DNA from: Microbacterium sp. zg-Y1090
Lineage (GTDB): Bacteria; Actinomycetota; Actinomycetes; Actinomycetales; Microbacteriaceae
DNA length: 64,000 nt
Direction: 5' to 3'
NCBI RefSeq assembly: GCF_030246945.1
Contig: NZ_CP126742.1
Span: 2,914,001 to 2,978,000 of the forward strand
A program made the translations under genes and the position numbers. Position 1 is the first letter of the stretch; every line of letters begins with the position of its first letter. Below the pieces are notes generated by a model. That model made no database searches. It worked only from the letters and a program-made list of their open reading frames with translations, and had not been told where the DNA came from. Shown in pieces: positions 10,352-19,086 of the stretch.

Positions 10352-10984
10352 ATGATCCCGATGGAGAACCTCGTCGCCTTCCTGGCCGCGTCGGTGATCA
10401 TCATCGTCATCCCCGGGCCGAGCGTGCTCTTCGTCATCGGTCGCTCGCTGGCCCTCGGCCGTCGAGCCGGCGTGCTCAGCATGGTGGGCAACGCCCTGGG
10501 CACGATCCCCGCGGTGGTGGCCGTCGCGTTCGGTGTGGGTGCGATCGTCGCGTCGTCGGTCGTCGCCTTCACCGTGATCAAGATCGTCGGCGCCCTCTAC
10601 CTGGTGCACCTCGGGCTGCAGGCTCTTCGTCATCGGCATGCGTACGCGCAGGGCGGCGGGCGGATGCCGGCATCCGCCTCGGGCCTGCTTCTGCAGGGCT
10701 TCACCGTCGGAGCGACCAACCCCAAGACGATCGCCTTCTTCGTCGCGGTCCTCCCCCAGTTCGTCGCCCCCGCAGCAGGCGCGGTCTGGGTGCAGCTTCT
10801 GCTGCTGGGCCTCACCTTCCAGCTGCTGGCGCTCGTCTGCGACAGCGTGTGGGCACTCGCGGCCGGAAGCGCGCGCACGTGGTTCGAAGGATCGCCGCGG
10901 CGGCTGTCGACGCTCTCCGCGGCAGGCGGAGTGATGATGATCGGGCTCGGTGGGGCTCTCGCCTTCACCGGATCCTCGGGGTGA
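10352..10984 (+). CDS. LysE/RhtB family amino-acid exporter
   Basis: A 210-residue integral membrane protein with about six hydrophobic segments. The family hallmark is near the N-terminus: IPGPSVLFVIGRSLALGRRAG, with the PGP motif, then GNALGT and GLLLQGFTVGATNPKTIAFF. Members export basic or neutral amino acids or homoserine lactones; the substrate cannot be told from the sequence. The first ATG is preferred over a second three codons later because of the -10 box spacing. It is followed by a strong bidirectional terminator. Confidence 0.9.
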   Translation: MIPMENLVAFLAASVIIIVIPGPSVLFVIGRSLALGRRAGVLSMVGNALGTIPAVVAVAFGVGAIVASSVVAFTVIKIVGALYLVHLGLQALRHRHAYAQGGGRMPASASGLLLQGFTVGATNPKTIAFFVAVLPQFVAPAAGAVWVQLLLLGLTFQLLALVCDSVWALAAGSARTWFEGSPRRLSTLSAAGGVMMIGLGGALAFTGSSG

Positions 10985-11024
10985 CGCGGATCGGCTGAGC
11001 CCCCCGCTCGCTCCAGACACAGCA

Positions 11025-11062
11025 GCGCCGTGGCGGAGCCGATTCGGGCTCCGCCACGGCGC
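11025..11062. terminator. bidirectional terminator
   Basis: A perfect 16-bp stem, GCGCCGTGGCGGAGCC and its complement, around a 6-nt loop. It sits between two convergent genes (LysE exporter on plus, membrane protein on minus), so it can serve both. Confidence 0.85.
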
Positions 11063-11104
11063 ATGGGGTGCTGCTCGCGTAGCCGGGTGTCCGGCGGGCG
11101 ACGG

Positions 11105-12082
11105 TCAGACCGTGGCCAGCGGCTCCGTCTTGCGGGAGACCGGCCGGGCGGCCGGCGCCTCAAGAGGAACGTTCGCCTCGCGCACCTCCTGGTACTGGGG
11201 CAGCTCGGTGTAGAGCTCGTCGCGCAGGGGGTTCTTGCGCAGCTTGATGATCGTGCGCAGCTGGTAGGCCGCCACGGCGATGTTGGCCGCCAGCGAGATG
11301 GCCGAGACCACGAACAGCGCGGTCGGGTTGTGCGACGACTGCACGGCGAACGGCGACGAGGTCACGAAGGTCGGCACCGCCATGGTGAACATCATCCACA
11401 GGGCCAGGGTGTGGGCACGGTGCTGCAGCCAGGCGCCCTTCTTGATGAAGAATGCGGGGATGGTGCAGGAGATGAGCAGGGCGGCACCGGCGTAGAACGA
11501 GTGGTCACCGACGCAGTTGTAGACGTAGGCGAAGTTCCAGAGGTCGTAGGCGATGACCCAGAACCACATCATGTCGGGCCAGATCATGTCCTTCGACTTG
11601 TCACGCGACACGATGATGCCGGCCCAGCCGCAGATGGTGACGAGGTTCAGGATGCCGGCAATGGCGTTCATGTAGTTCCAGGGGCCGCCGACCATGAAGA
11701 CGCCGTCGTGCATACCCTGCAGGCCGGCCACCTCGAAGTCGCGGATGACGGCCTCGCCGATGTTGATCGCGAGGATCAGCGGGGGGAACAGCAGCATCCA
11801 GCGGTTCGCCGCCAGGCGCGGCACGTAGCGGATGAGCATGAAGCCGAGGCATCCGATCAGGGCCGAGTAGACCTTCACCCAGTGGAACCAGGTGCCCGTC
11901 GACGACCCCTCGCCGGCCGTGTTCGGCCACACGAAGATCGTCAGGAAGATCGGCAGCGCCACGAAGAAGGCGATGCCGGCCCACTTCCAGCGGCGCGTCA
12001 CCTCGTTCAGCGCAATGAGGGCGACCAGGACGACGCCGAACATCGCCCAGGAGTACCAGGGAATCGATTCGTACAAGAACAT
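11105..12082 (-). CDS. multi-pass membrane protein, DUF5692-like
   Basis: A 325-residue protein with about nine to ten hydrophobic helices and a short charged cytoplasmic tail rich in Glu and Arg. Motifs that stand out are WYSWAMFG at the start, FHWVKVYSALIGC, INIGEAVIRDFE, GPWNYMNAIAGI and WFWVIAYDLWNFAYVYNC. The arrangement matches, from memory, DUF5692, a family without known function. The ATG has a GAGGAGAGG ribosome site. A TetR gene is divergent 130 bp upstream, so this gene is the likely target of that repressor. A transport or light/redox sensing role cannot be decided from sequence. Confidence 0.75.
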   Translation of the reverse strand: MFLYESIPWYSWAMFGVVLVALIALNEVTRRWKWAGIAFFVALPIFLTIFVWPNTAGEGSSTGTWFHWVKVYSALIGCLGFMLIRYVPRLAANRWMLLFPPLILAINIGEAVIRDFEVAGLQGMHDGVFMVGGPWNYMNAIAGILNLVTICGWAGIIVSRDKSKDMIWPDMMWFWVIAYDLWNFAYVYNCVGDHSFYAGAALLISCTIPAFFIKKGAWLQHRAHTLALWMMFTMAVPTFVTSSPFAVQSSHNPTALFVVSAISLAANIAVAAYQLRTIIKLRKNPLRDELYTELPQYQEVREANVPLEAPAARPVSRKTEPLATV

Positions 12083-12212
12083 GTGTGTGGACCTCTCCTC
12101 AGCGGCCCGCCGGACGCGTGCCGTCCGGTTAACTAAGGTAGAAATCTGCGCTCACCACGTCATTAGACAATTCGTGTGATGTGTCCAGTCGCGCCGGGCG
12201 CTACCGTGAGGC
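12083..12212. promoter_or_regulatory. divergent promoter region between DUF5692-like and TetR genes
   Basis: A 130-bp divergent intergenic region, AT-richer than its surroundings near 12130-12180. On the plus strand TACCGT (12202-12207) lies 5 nt before the TetR ATG, so tetR is probably leaderless. On the minus strand the membrane-protein gene has a leader with a ribosome site. An operator is expected here; no clean palindrome longer than 6 bp was found by eye. Confidence 0.45.
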
Positions 12213-12818
12213 ATGGCCGAAAGCGCCGATCCGCAGCACCGCTCCGATGCGCGCCGCGCCCTCGCGGCCGCGCTGAAAGCCCGGCTGCGCACCGAGCCGC
12301 TGGACAAGGTGACCGTCACCGAGCTCACCCGCGACTGCGGGCTGACCCGGCAGGCGTTCTACTACCACTTCGCCGATGTGCGCGGCCTCGCGGTGTGGGT
12401 GTTCGAGACCGAGGTGGCCGGCCGCGTCCGCTCCTTCGCGTCGGATCTGGGCTGGGCCGACGGCCTCGTGCGCCTGATGCTGTACATGCGCGAGAACCGT
12501 GCCGCGACGCTCGCGGTGCTCGACGGGCTGGGCCGCTCGGGGCTCGAGCGCTTCCTGTTCGCGCAGATGCGTCCGATCACCGAGTCGGTGGTGGACCGGG
12601 AAGGCGCTCCCGCCCGCCCCCAGGACCGCGTGCTGGTGGTCGACTTCTACACCTCGGCGGTGCTCGCCGTGGTGCTGCGGTGGGTCTCGGACGGCATGGT
12701 CGAGCACCCGTACCGTGTGGTCGGCGACCTCGAGATCATGCTGCACGGCGCGGTGCACGAGTCGGTGCACCGCCTCGATGCGCGCGCCCTCGACGCGCAG
12801 GAGCGTCGGACGAAGTAA
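12213..12818 (+). CDS. TetR/AcrR family regulator
   Basis: A 201-residue one-component regulator. The N-terminal helix-turn-helix is clear: KVTVTELTRDCGLTRQAFYYHF at about residues 35-56. The C-terminal half has the VLRWVSDGMVEHPYRV pattern of the TetR_C domain found in DhaS-like regulators (residues about 145-175). It is divergent from the DUF5692-like membrane gene, the most likely target. The ligand is unknown. The gene ends in front of a strong terminator shared with the convergent serine hydrolase. Confidence 0.9.
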   Translation: MAESADPQHRSDARRALAAALKARLRTEPLDKVTVTELTRDCGLTRQAFYYHFADVRGLAVWVFETEVAGRVRSFASDLGWADGLVRLMLYMRENRAATLAVLDGLGRSGLERFLFAQMRPITESVVDREGAPARPQDRVLVVDFYTSAVLAVVLRWVSDGMVEHPYRVVGDLEIMLHGAVHESVHRLDARALDAQERRTK

Positions 12819-12886
12819 GAAGGAGCTCCGGCGTGAGCGCGTCGTGACGGATCGGCAGCGAGGGCGATCATGTCGACATCGACTGA

Positions 12887-12921
12887 CGTGGGCCGGTCGG
12901 GCCTGTGCCGACCGGCCCACG
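12887..12921. terminator. bidirectional terminator
   Basis: A perfect 14-bp stem, CGTGGGCCGGTCGG and its complement, around loop gcctgtg. It sits 68 nt after the TetR stop and 5 nt from the stop of the convergent serine hydrolase. Confidence 0.85.
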
Positions 12922-12925
12922 CGGG

Positions 12926-14095
12926 TCAGGCGTTGAGCGCGGCGTACACCGCCCGGGTGTAGGCGTCGGACCGCGGTGACCCGATGAGCCCAGGCGACAT
13001 CCGGTTCATCACGTACGCGAAGGTCATGCGGCGATCGGCGTCCGCGATGACGATCGAGCCGCCCCAGCCGCCCCAGAACGCGACCCGGCCTTCGGGGATC
13101 GCGGGCGTGGATGCCGGGTCGGACACCGCGTACCCGAGCCCGAAACGCAGCGGGACGCCGAGCACCAGATCCACTCCCTGGGTGTGCTCGGCGAACACCC
13201 GGTCGATCGTCGCCGGCGACAGCAGCCGGATGCCGGATGCCTCGCCGCCCTGCGCGATGAGCGAGTTGAGCAGGGCGACGGCCCGCGCGTTGCCCTGCCC
13301 GCCGGCGCCGCCGATGCCTGCCGCCCGCCACGGTCGCGTCCAGGTGATCTCGGCTGCGAGGCCCGGTCCGGTGTACGTCTTGAACGCGGGCGAATCCGGC
13401 GGGAGCAGCTCCAGGCCCTGCGGCGGCGGGGGCGGGACGACATTGCTGACGCGGTGGTCCTCGCTCTCGGGCAGGCCGAGCCAGAAGTCCGCCCCGAGGG
13501 GCCCGGTGAGCTCGTCGGCGACGAACTGGCCCAGGGTGCGCCCGGTGACCCGGCGCACCACTTCGCCGATGAGCGTGCCGTAGTTCAGCAGGTGGTAGCC
13601 GCTGGCGAGCCCGGCCGGCCACCAGCCGGGCTGCGCCGCGAGCCGCGCCGCCGCGGCCTCGTCGTCGAGGATGTCGGCGGCCTCGACAGGCTGCGCCCAG
13701 CCGGAGACGCCCGAGGTGTGGTTCAGCAGGTGCCGCACGAGCACCTGCTCCTTGCCTGCGGCGGCGAACTCCGGCCAGTACTGCGCCACCGGAGCGTCGG
13801 GGTCGAGCTCCCCGCGGTCGATGAGCAGCAGCGCGGCGAGCGCGGCGACGGTCTTCGAGATCGACCAGACGTTCGTGATCGTGTCCCGCTGCCAGGGCGA
13901 CGTGCGTTCCGGGTCGGCCCACCCGCCCCACAGGTCGACGACGGGCTCGCCGTCGACGATGACGGCCAGTGAAGCGCCGAGCTCCTCCCCCGACTCGAGC
14001 TGGCGGGCGAACTCGTCGCGGAGTCCCGCGAAGCGGTCGTCCACATGCCCTTCGAGGGGTGCGGCGGGAACGGTCGGCTGAACTGTGGTGGACAT
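12926..14095 (-). CDS. class C beta-lactamase-like serine hydrolase (EstB type)
   Basis: A 389-residue cytosolic enzyme with no signal peptide. The SxxK motif is SISK at residues 78-81. The Tyr motif is in [13 protein letters not shown] and a GGWGGS element near residue 345 takes the place of the KTG/HxG motif. The family includes esterases such as EstB, transesterases and D-aminopeptidases; absence of a signal sequence argues against a role in beta-lactam resistance. A GAGG ribosome site precedes the ATG. Substrate unknown. Confidence 0.88.
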   Translation of the reverse strand: MSTTVQPTVPAAPLEGHVDDRFAGLRDEFARQLESGEELGASLAVIVDGEPVVDLWGGWADPERTSPWQRDTITNVWSISKTVAALAALLLIDRGELDPDAPVAQYWPEFAAAGKEQVLVRHLLNHTSGVSGWAQPVEAADILDDEAAAARLAAQPGWWPAGLASGYHLLNYGTLIGEVVRRVTGRTLGQFVADELTGPLGADFWLGLPESEDHRVSNVVPPPPPQGLELLPPDSPAFKTYTGPGLAAEITWTRPWRAAGIGGAGGQGNARAVALLNSLIAQGGEASGIRLLSPATIDRVFAEHTQGVDLVLGVPLRFGLGYAVSDPASTPAIPEGRVAFWGGWGGSIVIADADRRMTFAYVMNRMSPGLIGSPRSDAYTRAVYAALNA

Positions 14096-14299
14096 CGAGC
14101 CTCCTTGCTCGTTGCGTGTGCCGTCGCGCCGGGACGGCCGAGTGCAGAGAGCATACCGCGCAGTCGGTTTCTTCTGTCCAGTGCGGAATCAGAGCGGGAT
14201 CGAGGACCGCCGGGAGCACCCCTCCCTGTGCACCGCGCCAGCCGCGTCCGGACGAAAGGGATACCCTGTAAGCCCCACCAGCAGACGACAGGACGACGG

Positions 14300-15430
14300 A
14301 TGGATCTGACGATCATCGTCCCGACCTACAACGAAGGTCCGAACGTCGTCGAACTGCTCCGCCGTATCGGCGCGGTGCTGGATGGGCGTGACTTCGAGGT
14401 GCTCTTCGTCGACGACTCCACCGACGACACCCCCGCGATCGTGCGGGCCGCGGCGGCCGCGTCACCCTTCCCCGTGCGGCTGCTGCACCGCGACCGCCCG
14501 GTGGACGGGCTCGGCGGAGCGGTGCTCGAGGGCTTCCGCATGGCACGCGCGCCCTGGTGCCTGGTCATGGACGGCGATCTGCAGCATCCGCCCGAGGCCA
14601 TCCCGTCGCTTCTCGAGCGAGCGGATGCCGGCGACGTCGACATCGTGGTGGCCTCCCGCTACGCCGCAGGGGGCACGTCCACCGGACTGGCCGATGCCAC
14701 GCGTACGACGGTCTCGCTCGCGTCGACGCTGCTGACCAAGTCGATGTTCCCCCGCAAGCTCGCGGGGTGCTCCGACCCGATGACCGGGTTCTTCCTCGTC
14801 GACCGCGGCGCGCTCGACCTCGACGCCCTGCACCCGCGCGGATTCAAGATCCTGCTGGAGATCCTCGCCCGACGGCAGCTGCGCATCGGCGAGGTGCCGT
14901 TCAGCTTCGCGCAGCGCCACGCCGGCGCGTCGAAGGCGTCGTTCCGTCAGGGACTGCGCTTCCTCACGCAGCTCACCGCGCTGCGGTTCGGCCGCATGTC
15001 GGCCTTCGCCCTGGTCGGCGGGTTCGGCGCCGTGGTGAACCTCGCCATCATGTGGGGGCTGATGCGCCTGGGCGTCGAGTACGTCGTGGCCGCCGTCATC
15101 GCCAGCGAGGTGACGATCATCGGCAATTTCCTGCTGCTGGAGTACCTCGTCTTCGCGGACATGCGGGCCGAGTCGGGGCTCATGCGGCATCGGTTCGCCA
15201 AGTCGTTCCTTTTCAACAACGCCGAGGCGATGATCCGCATCCCCGTGCTGTGGCTGCTGGTGGAAGCGACACACATCTCGGCCGTGCTGGCGGCCGCCCT
15301 CACCCTCATCGCCGCGTTCATCGTGCGGTTCGTCTTCCATGCCCTCGTCGTCTACGCCCCGCGCCGCAGCACCCGGGCGGCGGCAGCGGCGGCCGCCCGG
15401 CGCCGAGTGCGCCTGGGCGCCGAGCGCTGA
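14300..15430 (+). CDS. glycosyltransferase family 2 - GtrA fusion
   Basis: A 376-residue fusion. Residues 1 to about 215 are a GT2 domain of the polyprenol-phosphate mannose/glucose synthase type: TIIVPTYNEGPN, FVDDSTDDT, the metal-binding MDGDLQHPP and DPMTGFFLVDR. Residues about 230-350 form a four-helix GtrA domain (FALVGGFGAVVNLAIMW, IIGNFLLLEYLVF). The pair would load a sugar on a lipid carrier and move or use it at the membrane for wall or glycan assembly. The start is the ATG before DLTIIVP; a TACCCT -10 about 35 nt upstream would give a short leader. The C-terminus is very basic. Confidence 0.9.
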   Translation: MDLTIIVPTYNEGPNVVELLRRIGAVLDGRDFEVLFVDDSTDDTPAIVRAAAAASPFPVRLLHRDRPVDGLGGAVLEGFRMARAPWCLVMDGDLQHPPEAIPSLLERADAGDVDIVVASRYAAGGTSTGLADATRTTVSLASTLLTKSMFPRKLAGCSDPMTGFFLVDRGALDLDALHPRGFKILLEILARRQLRIGEVPFSFAQRHAGASKASFRQGLRFLTQLTALRFGRMSAFALVGGFGAVVNLAIMWGLMRLGVEYVVAAVIASEVTIIGNFLLLEYLVFADMRAESGLMRHRFAKSFLFNNAEAMIRIPVLWLLVEATHISAVLAAALTLIAAFIVRFVFHALVVYAPRRSTRAAAAAAARRRVRLGAER

Positions 15431-15440
15431 CGGCCCCTCC

Positions 15441-15515
15441 CGCGAAATCCCGGCTCGCGGATTCCCGGCCCGCGGCATCCCTGCCCGCGGCATCCCTGCC
15501 CCCGGCATCCCGCCC
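15441..15515. repeat. 15-bp tandem repeat, five units
   Basis: Five consecutive 15-bp units: CGCGAAATCCCGGCT, CGCGGATTCCCGGCC, CGCGGCATCCCTGCC twice, then CCCGGCATCCCGCCC. The last three differ little, so the array grew recently. It lies between the stop of the GT gene and the promoter of the redoxin gene and is probably not translated. Confidence 0.8.
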
Positions 15516-15542
15516 GCCGAGCCGACACCCAGTTCACCGCCA

Positions 15543-15554
15543 TAGGCTGGGCGC
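15543..15554 (+). promoter_or_regulatory. leaderless -10 box for the glutaredoxin-like gene
   Basis: TAGGCT (15543-15548) ends 6 nt before the ATG at 15555, with no ribosome site between. Same layout as several other genes in the window. Confidence 0.55.
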
Positions 15555-15815
15555 ATGACCGAGCAGACCGCCTCCCTCACCGTGTTCGGCGCCGACTGGT
15601 GCCGAGACTGCCGTCGCACCAAGGCACAGCTGGACTCGTTGGGTGTGACGTACACCTACATCGACCTCGAGGCCGACCCCGCCGCAGCCGACGTCGCGCG
15701 TGAGATCTCCGGCCGCATGAACATCCCCGTCGTCGTATATCCGGATGCCACCTTCCACGTCGAGCCCGCCAACTCCGACGTGGAAGCCAAGCTGCGCGAA
15801 CTCTCGCTGGTCTGA
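15555..15815 (+). CDS. glutaredoxin/mycoredoxin-like protein
   Basis: An 86-residue thioredoxin-fold protein. The dithiol motif is DWCRDCRR (Cys about 16 and 19), followed by TYIDLEADPAAADV and the cis-Pro region NIPVVVYPD. Size and the IPVV..PD part fit the NrdH/mycoredoxin group, which reduces mixed disulfides with mycothiol or feeds ribonucleotide reductase. The CRDC motif differs from the usual CGYC or CVQC, so the partner is uncertain. The MFS gene starts 13 nt downstream and may be co-transcribed. Confidence 0.85.
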   Translation: MTEQTASLTVFGADWCRDCRRTKAQLDSLGVTYTYIDLEADPAAADVAREISGRMNIPVVVYPDATFHVEPANSDVEAKLRELSLV

Positions 15816-15828
15816 CCGCGGCACCGCC

Positions 15829-17271
15829 ATGGGCACGGGAGCGACACCGCACGGCTTGAGCCGCGAGACCGTCGCCCGCTACGCCGCCGGGTCGATCGGC
15901 ACGGGGGGCTTCGCCACCCTGCCCGGCCTGGTGCTGACCTACTACCTCACCGACAACCTCGGCGTCACGGCCCTGCTGGCCGGAGTGATCGTCACCGCGG
16001 CGAAGGTGTGGGACGTGGTCGTGGACCCGCTCATCGGGGTGTGGACGGACCGCGACCTCGCCCGTCATGGTTCGCGCCGTCGACTCATGGCGCTCGGCGC
16101 CCTGACGCTGCCGATCTTCTTCGCACTGACCTTCGCGGCACCGCCGGAACTGGGACCCACCGTCGCAGCCGTCTGGGTGCTCGTGGCGTTCGTGCTGACG
16201 GCGACGGCGTTCAGCCTGTTCCAGGTGCCCTACGTCGCCCTCCCCGCCGAGCTCACCGACGGCTACGACGCCCGCACGAGGCTGCTGACCTGGCGCGTGG
16301 TCGTGCTGACCTTCGCGATCCTGCTGTTCGGCGCGGGCGGACCTCTGCTGCGCGGCATCACCGGCGACCCGACCACCGGGTACCTCGTGATGGGGATCGT
16401 GGCCGGCGTCGTGCTCGGCGCGGGCATGCTCGTGGCGACGGGCGTCGCCGGACGCGCACGGTCGCGCCGCTCGGCGATGACCGCCGCCGGGACCTCGGCC
16501 GCCGAGCAGGCCGCGCTGACGGCGGATCGCGCCGGCGACGACCGCACGCCGCGCTTCAGCCGCGACGCCTCCACCCCCGGCGGCGGCGCCCGCGACAATT
16601 TCCGCGCCGGGTTCGAGGCGCTGCAGCGCAGCCCGGCGTTCCGCGCCCTGCTCGCGACCTACTTCCTGCAGGCGCTCGCAACCGGCATGATGCTCGCCGG
16701 CGCCCAGTACCTCGCCACCTGGGTGCTGCGATCGGAGGATGCCGTCAGCCTGCTGTTCGTCGCCCTGATCGCCCCCGCCCTGCTCGCCGCCCTGGGCTGG
16801 GGCCGCATCGCGCGCCGGGTCGGCAAGGAGCGCGCGTTCGCCTTCGCCGCCGTCCTGTTCGCCCTCGCGTCGCTGTCGACGGTGTGCGCCCTCTGGTCCC
16901 CGGGCGCCTGGATCTACGCGCCCGTCGCCGTCGCCGGCATCGCCTACGCCGGCATGCAGTCGCTGCCCATGGCGATGCTCCCCGACGTGATCGCGCACGA
17001 CGCGCGGCTGTTCGGCCCCGGACGCGCCGGGGCGTTCGGCGGCATGTGGACGGCGGGCGAGACCGCCGGTTTCGCGCTGGGCGCCGGCGCGCTGGCCGTG
17101 GTGCTCGCCGTCACGGGGTACGTGGCGAGCGTCGCCGGCCAGTCGGTGACGCAGCCCGAGGCCGCCCTCGACGGCATCGTGCTGAGCTTCAGCGTCGTCC
17201 CCGCCGCACTGGTCGCGGTGAGCCTCGTCACCCTCGCCGGATACCGGCTGCGCCGCCGAGACATCGAGTGA
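15829..17271 (+). CDS. MFS transporter, GPH (glycoside-pentoside-hexuronide) type
   Basis: A 480-residue permease with about twelve membrane helices. The N-terminal part reads as a GPH symporter: AAKVWDVVVDPLIGVWTDR, a helix pair, then FQVPYVALPAELT and TWRVVVLTF. A central cytoplasmic loop of about 60 residues (RARSRRS to TPGGGARDNF) separates the halves. Members move sugars or glycosides with sodium or protons; the substrate here is not known. The chosen ATG keeps it clear of the upstream redoxin gene and 13 nt after it, suggesting an operon. Confidence 0.85.
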   Translation: MGTGATPHGLSRETVARYAAGSIGTGGFATLPGLVLTYYLTDNLGVTALLAGVIVTAAKVWDVVVDPLIGVWTDRDLARHGSRRRLMALGALTLPIFFALTFAAPPELGPTVAAVWVLVAFVLTATAFSLFQVPYVALPAELTDGYDARTRLLTWRVVVLTFAILLFGAGGPLLRGITGDPTTGYLVMGIVAGVVLGAGMLVATGVAGRARSRRSAMTAAGTSAAEQAALTADRAGDDRTPRFSRDASTPGGGARDNFRAGFEALQRSPAFRALLATYFLQALATGMMLAGAQYLATWVLRSEDAVSLLFVALIAPALLAALGWGRIARRVGKERAFAFAAVLFALASLSTVCALWSPGAWIYAPVAVAGIAYAGMQSLPMAMLPDVIAHDARLFGPGRAGAFGGMWTAGETAGFALGAGALAVVLAVTGYVASVAGQSVTQPEAALDGIVLSFSVVPAALVAVSLVTLAGYRLRRRDIE

Positions 17272-17333
17272 CGGCGGCGCCCGCCCCACGCCCCCGATCT
17301 AAGCTGGGAGTCCCGACCCGAGGAGCGCACCCC

Positions 17334-19076
17334 GTGGCATCCGCCCCCTCCCCCGCACGCGACACCGCCCCCGGCCTCTCCGACGCGCAGCGCGCGCCGC
17401 TGGACACCGCCGTGGCCGAACTGGCGACCGGCACGCGGGTCTGGGCGCGACTGACGCTCGCCCAGCGTCGCAAGATGCTGCAGCGCATCCGCGCGGCCGT
17501 GGTGTCGGTCGCCGAGGAGTGGGCCGACGTCGCCGCGACGTCGAAGGACCTCGAGCCCGGGCATCCGCTGCGGGGCGAGGAGTGGCTGTCGGGCCCCTAT
17601 GCCGCCCTGGTCGCGCTCGATGCGTACATCGAGACGCTCGGCGCGCTCCTGCGCGGCGCCAGCCCGCTCGACGGGCTGAAGGTCGACGAGGCGCCCGGCG
17701 GACGGGTGCGCGTGCACGTGCTGCCGACCTCCGGCATCGACGCCCTGCTGCTGTCGGGCTACACCGGCGAAGTGTGGCTGCAGCCGGGCGTCAGCGCCGG
17801 TGAGGCGGCCCGCACCGCAGGCCTCGGTCAGCTTCCCGGCGCCCCCGAGGGCGGCGTGGGGCTCGTGCTGGGAGCCGGCAACGTCACCGCGATCCCCTTC
17901 CTCGACGTGCTGTACGAGCTGCTCGCGTTCAACCGCGTCACGCTGCTGAAGGTCAACCCCACCCAAGACGACCTGGTGCCGGTCTACGAGCGGGCGCTGG
18001 CGCCCCTCATCGGCGCGGGCCTGCTGCGCATCGTGCGCGGCGGCGGCGATGTGGGGGCCTACCTGACGACGCATCCCGGCATCGAGCATGTGCACATCAC
18101 CGGATCGGTGAACACGTTCGACGCGATCGTGTGGGGCACCGGCGACGACGCGGTGTCGCGCCGCGAGGCCGACGACCCGAAACTGACGGTGCCGATCACC
18201 GCGGAGCTGGGCGGCGTGTCGCCGATCATCGTGGTCCCCGGGGAGTGGTCCGACGCGGACCTGCGGTTCCAGGCCGAGCACATCGTGACGATGCGGCTCT
18301 ACAACAGCGGGCACAACTGCATCGCCGGGCAGATCGTGCTCATGAGCTCCGACTGGCCACAGCGGGAGGCGTTCCTCGCCGCGCTGCGGGCGGCGTACGA
18401 CGCCGCGCCGGCGCGATCGGTCTGGTACCCGAACGCGCAGGCCCGGATCGACGCGGCATCCGCCCTCCCCGGCGCGGAGCGCTGCGGGGACGGCACGCGG
18501 GTGCTGATCCGTGCCGACGCGGCGGATGCCACGGCGATGCAGACCACCGAGTACTTCGCGCCGGTGCTCGGCGTGGTCGAGCTCGCCGGCACCGGGCAGG
18601 ACTTCGTCGATGCCGCCGTCGCCCACGCCAACGCCGAGCTCACCGGCACGCTGGGGGCTAACGTCATCATCGACCCCGCGACGCAGGCTCAGCTCGGAAA
18701 CGGATTCGAGGAGGCGATGGCGCAGCTGCACTACGGCACCGTCGCGATCAACGCCTGGACGGCGCTGGGGTTCCTGACCCCGACCTGCTCGTGGGGCGCC
18801 TACCCCGGCGGCACGCTGGGCGACGCGCCCAGCGGCATCGGCATCGTGCACAACGCGCGGCTGCTCGACCGCGTGGAGCGCAGCGTGGTGCGCGGCCCGT
18901 TCCGGCCGTTCCCGCGGTCGATCGGCGCCGGTCAGCGGTTCTCGGTACTGCCGAAGCCGCCGTGGTTCGTCTCGGCGCGCACCGGCGCAGCGGTCAGCGA
19001 AGGCCTCACCCGTTTTCGGATGGACGGCAGTCTGCTGCGGCTGATGGCGACGCTCACCCGCGCCTTCGGCGCCTGA
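17334..19076 (+). CDS. aldehyde dehydrogenase family protein
   Basis: A 580-residue NAD(P)-dependent aldehyde dehydrogenase, longer than usual. The catalytic Glu is in AELGGVSPII, the catalytic Cys in SGHNCIAGQ and the nucleotide-binding GSVNTFDAI segment precedes them. The last 60 residues extend beyond the usual C-terminus and end in a hydrophobic, basic stretch. The GTG start follows a GAGGAG site, with a TAAGCT -10 further upstream; an ATG-free reading frame continues upstream but overlaps the MFS gene. The substrate may be a long-chain or terpenoid aldehyde, inferred only from the neighbouring ADH/SDR/MaoC operon, with which it converges. Confidence 0.88.
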   Translation: MASAPSPARDTAPGLSDAQRAPLDTAVAELATGTRVWARLTLAQRRKMLQRIRAAVVSVAEEWADVAATSKDLEPGHPLRGEEWLSGPYAALVALDAYIETLGALLRGASPLDGLKVDEAPGGRVRVHVLPTSGIDALLLSGYTGEVWLQPGVSAGEAARTAGLGQLPGAPEGGVGLVLGAGNVTAIPFLDVLYELLAFNRVTLLKVNPTQDDLVPVYERALAPLIGAGLLRIVRGGGDVGAYLTTHPGIEHVHITGSVNTFDAIVWGTGDDAVSRREADDPKLTVPITAELGGVSPIIVVPGEWSDADLRFQAEHIVTMRLYNSGHNCIAGQIVLMSSDWPQREAFLAALRAAYDAAPARSVWYPNAQARIDAASALPGAERCGDGTRVLIRADAADATAMQTTEYFAPVLGVVELAGTGQDFVDAAVAHANAELTGTLGANVIIDPATQAQLGNGFEEAMAQLHYGTVAINAWTALGFLTPTCSWGAYPGGTLGDAPSGIGIVHNARLLDRVERSVVRGPFRPFPRSIGAGQRFSVLPKPPWFVSARTGAAVSEGLTRFRMDGSLLRLMATLTRAFGA

Positions 19077-19086
19077 CGCGGCACGC

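Noticed and set aside
15441..15515. CRISPR array
   Set aside because: Units of 15 bp are directly abutting with no spacers, so it is a tandem minisatellite. No other regularly spaced repeat was seen in the window.
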